From: Perlucidibaca piscinae DSM 21586
GTDB lineage: Bacteria > Pseudomonadota > Gammaproteobacteria > Pseudomonadales > Moraxellaceae
Direction: 5' to 3'
DNA length: 64,000 nt
Assembly: GCF_000420045.1 (NCBI RefSeq)
Contig: NZ_ATUE01000007.1
Coordinates: forward strand, 248,001-312,000
Below are positions 1 through 7,293 of this stretch, in pieces. Position 1 is the stretch's first letter, and every line of letters begins with the position of its first letter. A model generated the notes under the pieces. It saw only the letters and a list, made by a program, of their open reading frames with translations, did no database searches and was not told the DNA's origin. The position numbers and the translations under genes are program-made.

Positions 1-218
1 TCGCTGTAGGTGAAGCTGACATCACGGTAAAGAATGGCGACGCCCTGCGGATTTTCCCGCACGGCCTGCTCGAAGGCCCAGGCCAGGCCTACCGTCTTGT
101 CATTGCTGGTGTTGTTGGCAAGCAGCAGGCCTTGCACCATGCGCGGCAGGCGCGGCAGCAGATCGGGCAGCTTGCGGGCCACATCGATGGGAGAAATGAC
201 GTCGGCGTGAGTTGTCAT
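1..218 (-). CDS. Long-chain acyl-CoA synthetase (AMP-binding family), N-terminal part only
   Basis: The gene enters from the left edge and starts with ATG at 218 on the minus strand, preceded by a good GAGGAC ribosome site. Only the first 72 codons are present (MTTHADVISPIDVARKL... to ...FTYSE). The visible part has a run resembling LPRLPRMVQGLL and then a segment like GLAWAFEQAVRENPQGVAILYRDVSFTYSE. That layout is typical of the N-terminus of very-long-chain acyl-CoA synthetases of the FadD6/FATP type, which activate fatty acids with ATP and CoA. The AMP-binding motifs lie outside the window, so the assignment rests on this N-terminal pattern alone. The acyl-CoA dehydrogenase at 2199-3356 fits a fatty-acid role. 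Confidence 0.68.
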   Translation of the reverse strand, partial: MTTHADVISPIDVARKLPDLLPRLPRMVQGLLLANNTSNDKTVGLAWAFEQAVRENPQGVAILYRDVSFTYS

Positions 219-354
219 GCTTTTTGTCCTCAGCAGCCTCTCGGGGCGCTTGCTGGCGAGCGTCTGTGCAACGCAATGGTGGGCGCGGAAGCGTGTTCCA
301 CGCGGTCGGACGCTAACTTAACTGTGCTAAGGAGATGCTGCAAGACTTGACGGA

Positions 355-392
355 CTCGCCCCCGACAGGCAGGAAGCCTGTGCGGGGGCGAG
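355..392 (-). terminator. Hairpin downstream of the S8 protease gene
   Basis: An inverted repeat of about 15 pairs with one bulged base and a 4-base loop lies 24 bases past the stop codon of the minus-strand protease gene. The left arm begins CTCGCCCCCG and the right arm ends CGGGGGCGAG. No clean U-tract follows, so it may work as a weak terminator or as a 3' stability stem. Confidence 0.5.
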
Positions 393-416
393 CGGGTGGA
401 GCGGAAAGGGCAGTGT

Positions 417-1994
417 CTAGTTCGGCTGGCCGTAGAAGGTGTAGCTGCCGCTGCCGCTGACCACCTGGACACGCCAGCGGTAGGTCCCGGCGCCGGCCGA
501 ATAGGTCAGATCGACGCTGCTGCCAGTGGCACTGGAGGCGACGTTGGCCCATTTGCGGGTCTTGGCGTTCTGCTTGTCGAGGAAAATCCTGCCGGTCATG
601 TTGCTCGGTGCGCGCAGGTAGCCGCGAAGTGCCATGGACTGCGTGGTTCTGAAACCGGCACTGGAGGGCAGGGTGGCGACCGAGCCGGCACTGGCTGTCA
701 CGCTGTAGGGCTGGCAGTTGCTGCATGGCGCGGCCGCTGGCTGTTCGGGTGGCGGTGCCGGCGGCAGCACGGTGCCGGCCGGCATCTGCAGCAGACGATC
801 CGGCGAGCCGGTGCCTTCGCTGCCGACAATGTCCTTGACGCTCTCGTTGATCAGCAGGGTGGCGACCTGTTCCTGGGTGGCGGACGGGTTCAGGGTCAGG
901 TGGTGCGCCACCACGCCGGCCACATGCGGTGCGGCCATCGAGGTGCCGCTGTAGCTGGCGGTGGCGGTGGTGCCGGTATGCACCGACGACAGGATGCCGA
1001 CGCCAGGGGCGAACACGTCAACGCAGCTGCCGAAGTTGGAGAAGCTGGCACGGGCGTCGTTGCTGCTGGTGGCGCCGACGGTGAGAATTTCCGGGGTGCC
1101 GGCCGGGGAATAGGCGCAGGCATCGGCGTTGCTGTTGCCGGCGGCGGCAACCACCAGCACGCGGTTGGCGACAGCCTTCTTCACCGCGTCATTGAAGGGC
1201 GTGTAGGTGCTGGACGACAGCGACAGGTTGATCACCGCCGGCCAGGCCTGACCGGCACTGCGCTGACCGCTGACGTGACTGATCACCCAGTCGATGCCGG
1301 CGATGGCGCCGGAGACGGTGCCACCGCCATCGCAGCCCAGCACGCGCACGGCATGCACGGTGGCTTGCTTGGCGACGCCATAGGTGGTGCCGGCTGCCGT
1401 GCCGGAGACATGGGTGCCATGGCCGTTGCAGTCGTTGGTGTTGGTGGCGTTGATGGCGCCATCCTCGTTGGCGATGAAGTTGCGGCCGGTGCCGAGGCGA
1501 CCGGTGAACTGGCTGTGGCTGGCGAGGATGCCGGTATCCAGCACGTAGATGTGGGCAGCGTTGGCGGCGGCATCCGGGTAGGTGAACTGGCCGTTGAGAC
1601 CGGTTGGCTGGTCAATGCGATCCAGTCCCCAGGGAGCCGACGACTGGGTGGCGGCGACCGCGACATACTGGTCCTGGTCAACACGCAGCACCGACTTGTT
1701 CTTGCGCAGGGCATTGGCCTGGCCGGCGGTCAGGCCCGCCGCGAAACCCTGCATGGCGCGTTCGTAGACATGACGCAGCGGGGCATTGCCGACTTCGCGC
1801 ACCATCGCTTCGGCGATGTCACGACCATTGGCCTTGCCGTACTGCTTGCGAGCCTTGGCCAGATCAATGGTGACCACGTAGGAATTGCTGACCGGCCCGC
1901 GCTTGGCGCGCTGCAGGTCGGGATCAATGCTGGCATGCGCGCTGGTGGCGGTCAGCACGGCGGTGGTGGCAAGGGCGAGCAGCTGTTTCTTCAT
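417..1994 (-). CDS. Secreted subtilisin-like serine protease (S8 family) with propeptide and C-terminal domain
   Basis: This 525-residue preproprotein is predicted to be exported and self-activating. Residues 1-21 are a signal peptide ending in SAHA. About 35-115 is an inhibitor I9-type propeptide. The catalytic domain carries Asp about 153 (YVLDTGI), His about 192 (GHGTHVSG), oxyanion Asn about 287 (AAGNSN) and Ser about 352 (GTSMAAPHVAG), matching the proteinase K/aqualysin branch. A proline-rich linker (PPAPPPEQP) leads to a C-terminal domain of about 90 residues that resembles a bacterial pre-peptidase (PPC-like) fold and may be cleaved or bind the surface. I chose the ATG at 1994 because the signal peptide begins exactly there; an upstream in-frame extension to 2108 has no export signal at its start. 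The gene appears monocistronic. Confidence 0.9.
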   Translation of the reverse strand: MKKQLLALATTAVLTATSAHASIDPDLQRAKRGPVSNSYVVTIDLAKARKQYGKANGRDIAEAMVREVGNAPLRHVYERAMQGFAAGLTAGQANALRKNKSVLRVDQDQYVAVAATQSSAPWGLDRIDQPTGLNGQFTYPDAAANAAHIYVLDTGILASHSQFTGRLGTGRNFIANEDGAINATNTNDCNGHGTHVSGTAAGTTYGVAKQATVHAVRVLGCDGGGTVSGAIAGIDWVISHVSGQRSAGQAWPAVINLSLSSSTYTPFNDAVKKAVANRVLVVAAAGNSNADACAYSPAGTPEILTVGATSSNDARASFSNFGSCVDVFAPGVGILSSVHTGTTATASYSGTSMAAPHVAGVVAHHLTLNPSATQEQVATLLINESVKDIVGSEGTGSPDRLLQMPAGTVLPPAPPPEQPAAAPCSNCQPYSVTASAGSVATLPSSAGFRTTQSMALRGYLRAPSNMTGRIFLDKQNAKTRKWANVASSATGSSVDLTYSAGAGTYRWRVQVVSGSGSYTFYGQPN

Positions 1995-2075
1995 GATCAG
2001 GTACCGGGCAGGTCGCGGCAAAACCGCAGGACGCATGGGCGTTGATGCTTCCTGACGTCCTTGCCCGGAAACAGG

Positions 2076-2103
2076 ATCATGCTGCCAGTCCGGCTGCTGA
2101 CAA
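2076..2103 (-). promoter_or_regulatory. Candidate sigma-70 promoter for the S8 protease
   Basis: On the minus strand TTGTCA (2103-2098) and CATGAT (2081-2076) are separated by 16 bases, about 80 bases upstream of the protease start. The -35 matches 5/6 and the -10 matches 4/6. This is a pattern match only. Confidence 0.4.
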
Positions 2104-2141
2104 AACAATCAACACGGGTTGGTGTTTTGCCGCGTTTGTGT

Positions 2142-2172
2142 AAAAAACCGACGAATGGTGATCCGTCGGTTT
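2142..2172 (-). terminator. Rho-independent terminator after the acyl-CoA dehydrogenase gene
   Basis: Read on the minus strand, AACCGACG pairs with CGTCGGTT across a 10-base loop and runs straight into six T residues. It begins 26 bases past the stop codon of the minus-strand gene at 2199, the expected place for its terminator. Confidence 0.8.
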
Positions 2173-2198
2173 GATTTGCGCTGCAACGCAATGGTTTT

Positions 2199-3356
2199 TC
2201 AGCGTTTCTTGCCAGGCAGGGTGCCCATGAGCTTGCAGATGATGCCGAGCATGACCTCGTCGGCGCCGCCGCCGATGGAGGCGAGACGGCCGTCGCGGTA
2301 GGCGCGCGCGATCGGGTTGTCCCAGGTAAAGCCCTGGCCGCCCCAGTACTGCAGGCAGCTGTCGGTGACCTCGCGCATCAGGCGTCCGGCCTTGAGCTTG
2401 GCCATCGAGGCCAGCATGGTGACGTTGTCGCCGGCGATGTGCTGTTCGCAGACCGAATGCACCAGACCGCGCAGGGCCTCGATCTCGGTCATCAGCTCGG
2501 CCAGGCGGAAGTGCACCACCTGCTGGTCCAGCAGCGGCTTGCCGTAGATCATGCGCGAGCGCGCGTAATCGATGGTCAGCTCGACGCACTTGACCATGCC
2601 GCCGATGCCGCTGGCGGCGCAGAAGATGCGTTCCTCCTGGAACTGCAGCATCTGCATCATGAAGCCCATGCCCTCGGCGCCGATCAGGTTCTTCTGCGGC
2701 ACGCGCACGTTGTCGAAGAACACCTGCGCGGTGTCGGAGCTGCGCTGGCCGAGCTTGTCGATGGGGCTGGAGAAGGAGATGCCCGGCGTCTTCGACGGCA
2801 CCACGATCAGCGACTTGTTGTTGTAGGGACCTTCATCGCTGGTGTTGGCGAGCAGGCAGAAGAAGTCGGCCTGCAGGCTGTTGGTGATCCACATCTTGGA
2901 GCCGTTGATGACGTAGTCGTCGCCGTCCTTGACCGCGCGGGTCTTGATGGCCGCCACGTCAGAGCCGGCATGCACCTCGCTGACCGCGATGGAGCAGACG
3001 TATTCGCCGGTGATGGCCTTGCGCAGGAAGGTGTCCTTGAGCTCGTCGGAGCCGAAACGGGCAATCGCCGGCGTCGCCATGTCAGTCTGCACGCCGATGG
3101 CCATGGGAATGCCGCCGCAGGCAATGCGACCCAGCTCTTCCACCACCACCATGTTGTAGGAGTAGTCGAGACCGGAGCCGCCATACTCCACCGGCTTGTG
3201 CACGCCGAGCAGACCGAGATCGCCCATGCGCCTGAACAGCTGATGGGCCGGAAAGCGGCCGGCCTCTTCCCACTGGTCGACGTGCGGATTGACGTCGTTT
3301 TCAACAAACTGGCGCGTGGTGCGACGCAGGGCGTCGTGTTCTTCGGTGAATCGCAT
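2199..3356 (-). CDS. Acyl-CoA dehydrogenase (citronellyl-CoA dehydrogenase/AtuD-like)
   Basis: A 385-residue FAD flavoprotein oxidising an acyl-CoA to the 2-enoyl-CoA and passing electrons to ETF. It shows the N-terminal helical domain, the beta domain (SEVHAGSDVAAIKTRA, about 126-141, then KMWITN) and the C-terminal domain ending WGGQGFTWDNPIARAYRDGRL. The segment GRFPAHQLFRRMGDLGLLG and the end SIGGGADEVMLGIICKLMG resemble AtuD of the acyclic terpene pathway, but no other atu gene is visible, so the substrate is open. At the usual catalytic-Glu position of MCAD-type enzymes (EGTSQ) this protein has GGGAD; Glu241/242 (FQEER) may supply the base, as in isovaleryl-CoA dehydrogenase. The AGGAAG ribosome site supports the start. 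Confidence 0.87.
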   Translation of the reverse strand: MRFTEEHDALRRTTRQFVENDVNPHVDQWEEAGRFPAHQLFRRMGDLGLLGVHKPVEYGGSGLDYSYNMVVVEELGRIACGGIPMAIGVQTDMATPAIARFGSDELKDTFLRKAITGEYVCSIAVSEVHAGSDVAAIKTRAVKDGDDYVINGSKMWITNSLQADFFCLLANTSDEGPYNNKSLIVVPSKTPGISFSSPIDKLGQRSSDTAQVFFDNVRVPQKNLIGAEGMGFMMQMLQFQEERIFCAASGIGGMVKCVELTIDYARSRMIYGKPLLDQQVVHFRLAELMTEIEALRGLVHSVCEQHIAGDNVTMLASMAKLKAGRLMREVTDSCLQYWGGQGFTWDNPIARAYRDGRLASIGGGADEVMLGIICKLMGTLPGKKR

Positions 3357-3408
3357 GATGGCTTCCTGATGCTGCGGCTACTTGGCGTGAAGGCGCGGCC
3401 GGATCGCG

Positions 3409-3436
3409 CTGACTGTCAAGTCACGCGTACCATAAT
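3409..3436 (+). promoter_or_regulatory. Candidate promoter for the small membrane protein gene
   Basis: CTGACT (3409-3414) and CATAAT (3431-3436) are 16 bases apart and lie about 50 bases before the start codon at 3488. Each hexamer matches consensus at 4-5 positions. Confidence 0.35.
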
Positions 3437-3487
3437 GGCCTCTGTGATATTTTGCAAAAGATCAACAACTGTACTTGGGTGTAATGA

Positions 3488-3985
3488 ATGACCACGACCG
3501 TGATGAATGCCTGGCTGCTCTCGGCCGAACTCCACCACCAGGCGGTCAGTCTGGCCCTGCTGGCAGCAGGCGGCCTGTTCATGACTGGCCTGCTGACCGG
3601 CTTGTGGAAGTACGCGGCGATAGCACGCAGCCCGCAGGCACGGGCGCCGCATTACGTGGATGTCGCGCATCGCACATCGCTGTTCTATGCCTTTGCCAGT
3701 CTGCTGGTGGCGGTGCTGGCGGCGCTGAGCCCGTGGTCAGTGGCAGTGACCTGGTGGTCGGTGGCGGGGCCGCTGGTGTTCTTCGTGGCGGCCGTGGGCA
3801 CCTACCTGGTGCATGGCTGGCTCAATGACACCCGCAACCAGCTGGCGCGTCCCTATGTGCTGGGACGCTTCCATCTGCCGGGCTGGGTGATCCACGGCTT
3901 CATGGCGGCGCTGTCAGTGGTGGAGATCGCCGGTATCGGCGTGCTGGTGACCGGCCTGTTCCTGCGCCTGACGCCTTACATGTAA
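3488..3985 (+). CDS. Uncharacterised small integral membrane protein, four predicted TM segments
   Basis: I do not recognise this 165-residue protein. Hydrophobic stretches at about 18-40, 66-85, 88-111 and 133-158 suggest four membrane helices, with short polar loops (KYAAIARSPQARAPHYVDVAHRTS and HGWLNDTRNQLARPYVLGRFH). The second loop is rich in Arg, His and Asn and could be the functional site. The start is uncertain because no clear ribosome site precedes ATG 3488; ATG 3503 is possible. It converges on the AarF-like kinase gene and overlaps it by 10 bases within a perfect palindrome. Function is unknown. Confidence 0.7.
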   Translation: MTTTVMNAWLLSAELHHQAVSLALLAAGGLFMTGLLTGLWKYAAIARSPQARAPHYVDVAHRTSLFYAFASLLVAVLAALSPWSVAVTWWSVAGPLVFFVAAVGTYLVHGWLNDTRNQLARPYVLGRFHLPGWVIHGFMAALSVVEIAGIGVLVTGLFLRLTPYM

Positions 3986-3993
3986 GGCGTCAG
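3968..3993. repeat. Perfect 26-bp palindrome spanning the ends of two convergent genes
   Basis: The 26 bases read identically on both strands, with arms of 13 bases starting CTGACGCCTTAC and no spacer. Both converging genes stop inside it (TAA at 3983-3985 on plus, TAA at 3978-3976 on minus). Each therefore ends in the same residues, LTPYM. It may form a stem in either transcript and act as a bidirectional terminator, though no U-tract follows on either side. Confidence 0.9.
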
Positions 3994-5334
3994 CAGGGCG
4001 CGGGCCTTGATCTGGGCGTCCATCACGGTCATGAACGTGTAGGCGCCCATGAGCTTGCGGGTCAGGAACATGAATTCCTTGGGCGGCACCACGAAGTGGC
4101 GGCTGGCGGCCGAGCGCGCGGCCTGGGACGTGGCACGCACATGCAGGCGGCTGCGCGCCCAGCAGTAGTCGCCATTGGCATTGAGTACCTCTGCCGGCAC
4201 GAACTCCGGTTCGGCAAACGGCTCGAAGGCGAGCAGGGCGAGGTCGATGAAGTTCTCGCGGGTGCTGCTGTTGAGGCTGTCGAGAAACTTGAAACCGACC
4301 ATGGCCTGGCGCATGGCATCGCGGTCACGGCGATAGGCGGCCTTGGTCAGGTTGCGGGCCAGGGCCAGCAGGTTTTCCGGAAAGTCACGCACGGCACCGA
4401 AGTCGAGCAGGATGATCTGGTCCGGCTGGTCAGCGCCGTTTCCGAGACGTACCAGATAGTTGCCGAAATTGGGGTCGGTCTGGATCTGCCCCCACTCGAA
4501 GACCTCGCGGCAGCAGACCTCGAGCGCGGCGCGGGCAATGGCATTGCGGCGCTCCGGTGGCAGGGTCATGATGCGGGCACTGTTGACCGGCACGCCATGC
4601 TCGTAGGTCATGACCAGCAGCTGCTCTCCGCAATATTCCGGAAACACCTGGGGCACGATGAAGCGCGGGTCGTTCTTGAGATAGTCGCGGAAGTGACGGG
4701 TGGTCTCGGCCTCCAGCGGGTAGTTGACCTCGCGGTGCATCATCATGCGCACCTCGTCCAGCCACTCGTCAAAGTCGCGTGTCTGCGGCACGGCACGGGT
4801 CAGGCGCAGCATGTGCGTGACCAGGTTGAGGTCGGCATCGATGGCCTGCGCCACGCCCGGGTACTGGATCTTGAGCACCAGCTCAAGGCCGTCGCGACGG
4901 CGGCGGGCACGGTGAACCTGCGCCAGCGAGGCGGCGCCCAGCGGCTCCGGATCAATCTCCAGCTCGTCGAAGCGGCTGCCCAGCTGCTGCCGCACCAGCG
5001 GCTCCAGCGACGCCCAGGTCAGTGCCGTGGTGCTGTCGTTGAGCTTGTGCAGGGCCTGGGTGATTTCCACCGGCAGGAAGTGTTCGCCGTAGAGCGCCAT
5101 CATCTGACCGATCTTGACCACGCTGCCCTTGAGCTTGCCGAGTTCGTTGACGAGATAGTCGGCCTGTTCCGCAAGCGCCTTGCGGCGTGCCGTGGCGCGG
5201 TTTTCGGGGGCCGAGAACATGGACCCGGCAGACGCGGCGGCCATGCGTGTGCCAGCCACGATGGAGGCCTTGGCTATGGACAGGCGACGCTCGAAGGCAC
5301 CGGTCTTCAGTCGCGTCAGTCGTTCATCGGTCAT
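3976..5334 (-). CDS. AarF/ABC1/UbiB-family protein kinase-like ATPase
   Basis: A 452-residue member of the ABC1/ADCK (UbiB-like) atypical kinase family, whose better-known members support ubiquinone biosynthesis or lipid homeostasis. Visible family marks are the KxGQ motif (KIGQ, about 74-77), the alanine-rich loop in place of the Gly-rich loop (LGAASLAQVH, about 132-142), the ATP lysine (VLKIQYPG, about 155), the catalytic-loop region (DPNFGNY) and the metal-binding LDFGAVRDF. It is shorter than E. coli UbiB (about 546) and I see no C-terminal TM pair, so it is more likely a second, soluble family member (sometimes annotated AarF) than UbiB itself. It converges with the membrane protein gene at 3488. 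Confidence 0.87.
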   Translation of the reverse strand: MTDERLTRLKTGAFERRLSIAKASIVAGTRMAAASAGSMFSAPENRATARRKALAEQADYLVNELGKLKGSVVKIGQMMALYGEHFLPVEITQALHKLNDSTTALTWASLEPLVRQQLGSRFDELEIDPEPLGAASLAQVHRARRRRDGLELVLKIQYPGVAQAIDADLNLVTHMLRLTRAVPQTRDFDEWLDEVRMMMHREVNYPLEAETTRHFRDYLKNDPRFIVPQVFPEYCGEQLLVMTYEHGVPVNSARIMTLPPERRNAIARAALEVCCREVFEWGQIQTDPNFGNYLVRLGNGADQPDQIILLDFGAVRDFPENLLALARNLTKAAYRRDRDAMRQAMVGFKFLDSLNSSTRENFIDLALLAFEPFAEPEFVPAEVLNANGDYCWARSRLHVRATSQAARSAASRHFVVPPKEFMFLTRKLMGAYTFMTVMDAQIKARALLTPYM

Positions 5335-5391
5335 GCCGGAAATCCTTGCTCGATGGGGCCCGCCGCTGCACGGGCCGGATTGCGTTGGCGG

Positions 5392-6297
5392 CTATTCTAC
5401 CCCAGCTGCGACCTGCAACTGCCAGAGCTCGTTGCGGCAGACGGCACGGCCTTCCTCCTCGAGCTTGATCAGGTGCGCCCACAGGCTGAAGCGTGCGACC
5501 GGATGAAGCCACGGCGCGACATCGTCATAGACCAGCGGCACCAGATCCGCCAGGGCCAGCGGCGGCTGGCCTGCCAGACGTTCCAGGACCTTGTCCTCGC
5601 GCTGCTGGCGATGCGCCAGCGTGCCCGCGATGACCTGGCGGGCACCGGTCATGACACGGCCGTGACCGGGCAGAACGGCCTCCAGCGGATAGTCCAGCAG
5701 CAGGCGCAAGGAGGCCATGTAGTCGGCCAGCCGTCCGTGCGGCGGAATGATCACCACCGTGGAGCCCTGGATGAGGTGGTCCCCGGTGATCACCCAGCCC
5801 TGTTCGAGGTCGGCGAAACAGAGGTGGTTCTCGACATGTCCCGGCGTGTGCAGCACGGTCAGCGGCCAGCCCAGGGCATCCCAGCAATGCCCGCGCAATT
5901 CGACATCGACGACCGTGTCGCGGTCCTGGCTGGGGTCCTCGGCCAGCGGCGGCAGACCGTGCACGCGGGCACCGGTGGCGGCCACCAGGGCGGCGCAGCC
6001 CGGTGAATGATCGCGGTGCGTGTGCGTGAGCAGGATGTGTCGCAAGGGTCGACCGCTGTGCCGGACAGCGGCCATCAGTGCCTGGAAGTGGGCCTCATCG
6101 GCCGGGCCGGGGTCGACCACGGCCACGGCCTCCGGTCCCAGCAGCAGATAGCTGTTGGTGCCAGGTCCGGTCATCAGGCCGGGATTGCCGGCGCTGATGC
6201 GCCAGACGCGGTCGCTGAGCACGATCACGGCCTCGGCGGTGACGGCAAGGTCCGGCCAGTCGGCCAGGGCAGGAGCAGGTGCGGAGGACAGGCTCAT
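5392..6297 (-). CDS. MBL-fold metallohydrolase (LACTB2/glyoxalase II-like)
   Basis: A 301-residue metallo-beta-lactamase-fold hydrolase. The metal-binding HTHRDH motif is at about 92-97, followed by the later ligands in TPGHVENH, ITGDHLIQG and LPGHGRVM. The C-terminal 70 residues (AHRQQREDKVLERLAGQPPLALADLV...) look like the winged-helix extension found in LACTB2-type proteins. Those family members are hydrolases or nucleases of uncertain physiological substrate. It is divergent from yaaA, with a 72-base shared upstream region, and lies 57 bases upstream of the AarF-like gene on the same strand, so the two may be co-transcribed. Confidence 0.82.
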   Translation of the reverse strand: MSLSSAPAPALADWPDLAVTAEAVIVLSDRVWRISAGNPGLMTGPGTNSYLLLGPEAVAVVDPGPADEAHFQALMAAVRHSGRPLRHILLTHTHRDHSPGCAALVAATGARVHGLPPLAEDPSQDRDTVVDVELRGHCWDALGWPLTVLHTPGHVENHLCFADLEQGWVITGDHLIQGSTVVIIPPHGRLADYMASLRLLLDYPLEAVLPGHGRVMTGARQVIAGTLAHRQQREDKVLERLAGQPPLALADLVPLVYDDVAPWLHPVARFSLWAHLIKLEEEGRAVCRNELWQLQVAAGVE

Positions 6298-6328
6298 GAT
6301 TCAGTCTGTGCAGGGGGCGTGGGCGCAC

Positions 6329-6334
6329 TATACT
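6329..6334 (+). promoter_or_regulatory. Candidate -10 box for yaaA
   Basis: TATACT lies 36 bases before the yaaA start in the short divergent region. The upstream -35 position is poor (CTGTGC), so this is tentative. Confidence 0.35.
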
Positions 6335-6369
6335 ACCGGCCACCACATCGGCCGAGTCCGGAGTTGTTC

Positions 6370-7179
6370 ATGCTCATCGTGTTGTCGCCCGCCAAGACCC
6401 TGGATTACGAGTCGCCACTGCCTGCCGGGCTGGCCAGCACGCAGCCGGCCTTTCTGGCGCGCTCCTCCGAGCTGATCGACATCCTGCGTCCGCTGACCCC
6501 GGCGCAGGTGGCCAGCCTGATGGGGCTGTCCGACAAGCTGGCTGCCCTGAATGTCGCCCGCTACCAGGACTGGCGCCCCGAGTATGCCGAGCCGGCGGGG
6601 CGTCAGGCCCTGTTCGCCTTCAAGGGCGATGTCTACGCCGGCCTCGATGTCGCGCGCTGGTCGCTGGATGACGTCAATCATGCCCAGCAGCATCTGCGCA
6701 TGCTGTCCGGACTTTATGGCGTGCTGCGTCCGCTCGATCTGATGCTGCCGTATCGTCTGGAAATGGGTACCGAGCTGGCCAATCCGGCCGGGCGCAGCCT
6801 GTATGCCTTCTGGGGCGAGCAGCTTACCGATGCGCTCAATGCCGACCTGGCAGCGCAGGGCGACGACGTGCTGATCAACCTGGCTTCGCAGGAGTATTTC
6901 AAGGCGGTGCAGCCGAAGAAGCTGGCCGGTCGCCTGGTCACTCCGCAGTTCCGCGACGAGAAGGACGGCCAGTTCAAGATCATCAGTTTCTTTGCCAAGA
7001 AGGCGAGGGGACGCATGGCTGCCTGGATCATCCGCAACCGGATCAGCCAGCCTGACCAGCTGCAGGCCTATGACGTCGATGGCTACCGTTTCAGCCCCGA
7101 CCTGAGCCGGGGGGATGACTGGGTCTTCACCCGTCGCCAGGGCGAGCCCTGCGCCGGTGCGCTGACGCCGGAATCCTGA
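6370..7179 (+). CDS. yaaA: Peroxide stress protein YaaA (DUF328/UPF0246)
   Basis: A 269-residue protein of the YaaA family, which in E. coli lowers intracellular free iron and limits DNA damage during peroxide stress. Characteristic segments are MLIVLSPAKTLDYE at the start, SGLYGVLRPLDLMLPYRLEMGT in the middle, LINLASQEYFKAV, and KIISFFAKKARGRMA towards the end. Length is close to the usual 255-260. The ATG at 6370 is chosen because the family starts with MLIVLSPAKTL; the open frame upstream is antisense to the MBL gene. Confidence 0.95.
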   Translation: MLIVLSPAKTLDYESPLPAGLASTQPAFLARSSELIDILRPLTPAQVASLMGLSDKLAALNVARYQDWRPEYAEPAGRQALFAFKGDVYAGLDVARWSLDDVNHAQQHLRMLSGLYGVLRPLDLMLPYRLEMGTELANPAGRSLYAFWGEQLTDALNADLAAQGDDVLINLASQEYFKAVQPKKLAGRLVTPQFRDEKDGQFKIISFFAKKARGRMAAWIIRNRISQPDQLQAYDVDGYRFSPDLSRGDDWVFTRRQGEPCAGALTPES

Positions 7180-7254
7180 TCGTCAGCGCGCTGCCGCCGG
7201 CTCATGCCATTAGTCGTGTGCCGAGCGGGCTGGCAGCCGGAGCGGGTTGTCCCG

Positions 7255-7260
7255 TAGAAT
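7255..7260 (+). promoter_or_regulatory. Candidate -10 box for the GAPDH gene
   Basis: TAGAAT sits 34 bases before the GTG start at 7294, which would give a short leader of about 27 bases. The -35 region is weak. Confidence 0.38.
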
Positions 7261-7293
7261 CCTGTCCTCTTTATGTGCAACGAGGATGAGTCT

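Noticed and set aside
396..2045. A 549-codon plus-strand open frame opposite the S8 protease
   Set aside because: Gly/Ala/His-rich shadow of a protease with a complete catalytic triad on the other strand.
6007..6369. Upstream extension of yaaA
   Set aside because: It is antisense to the MBL gene and lacks family similarity; the family begins at MLIVLSPAKTL.
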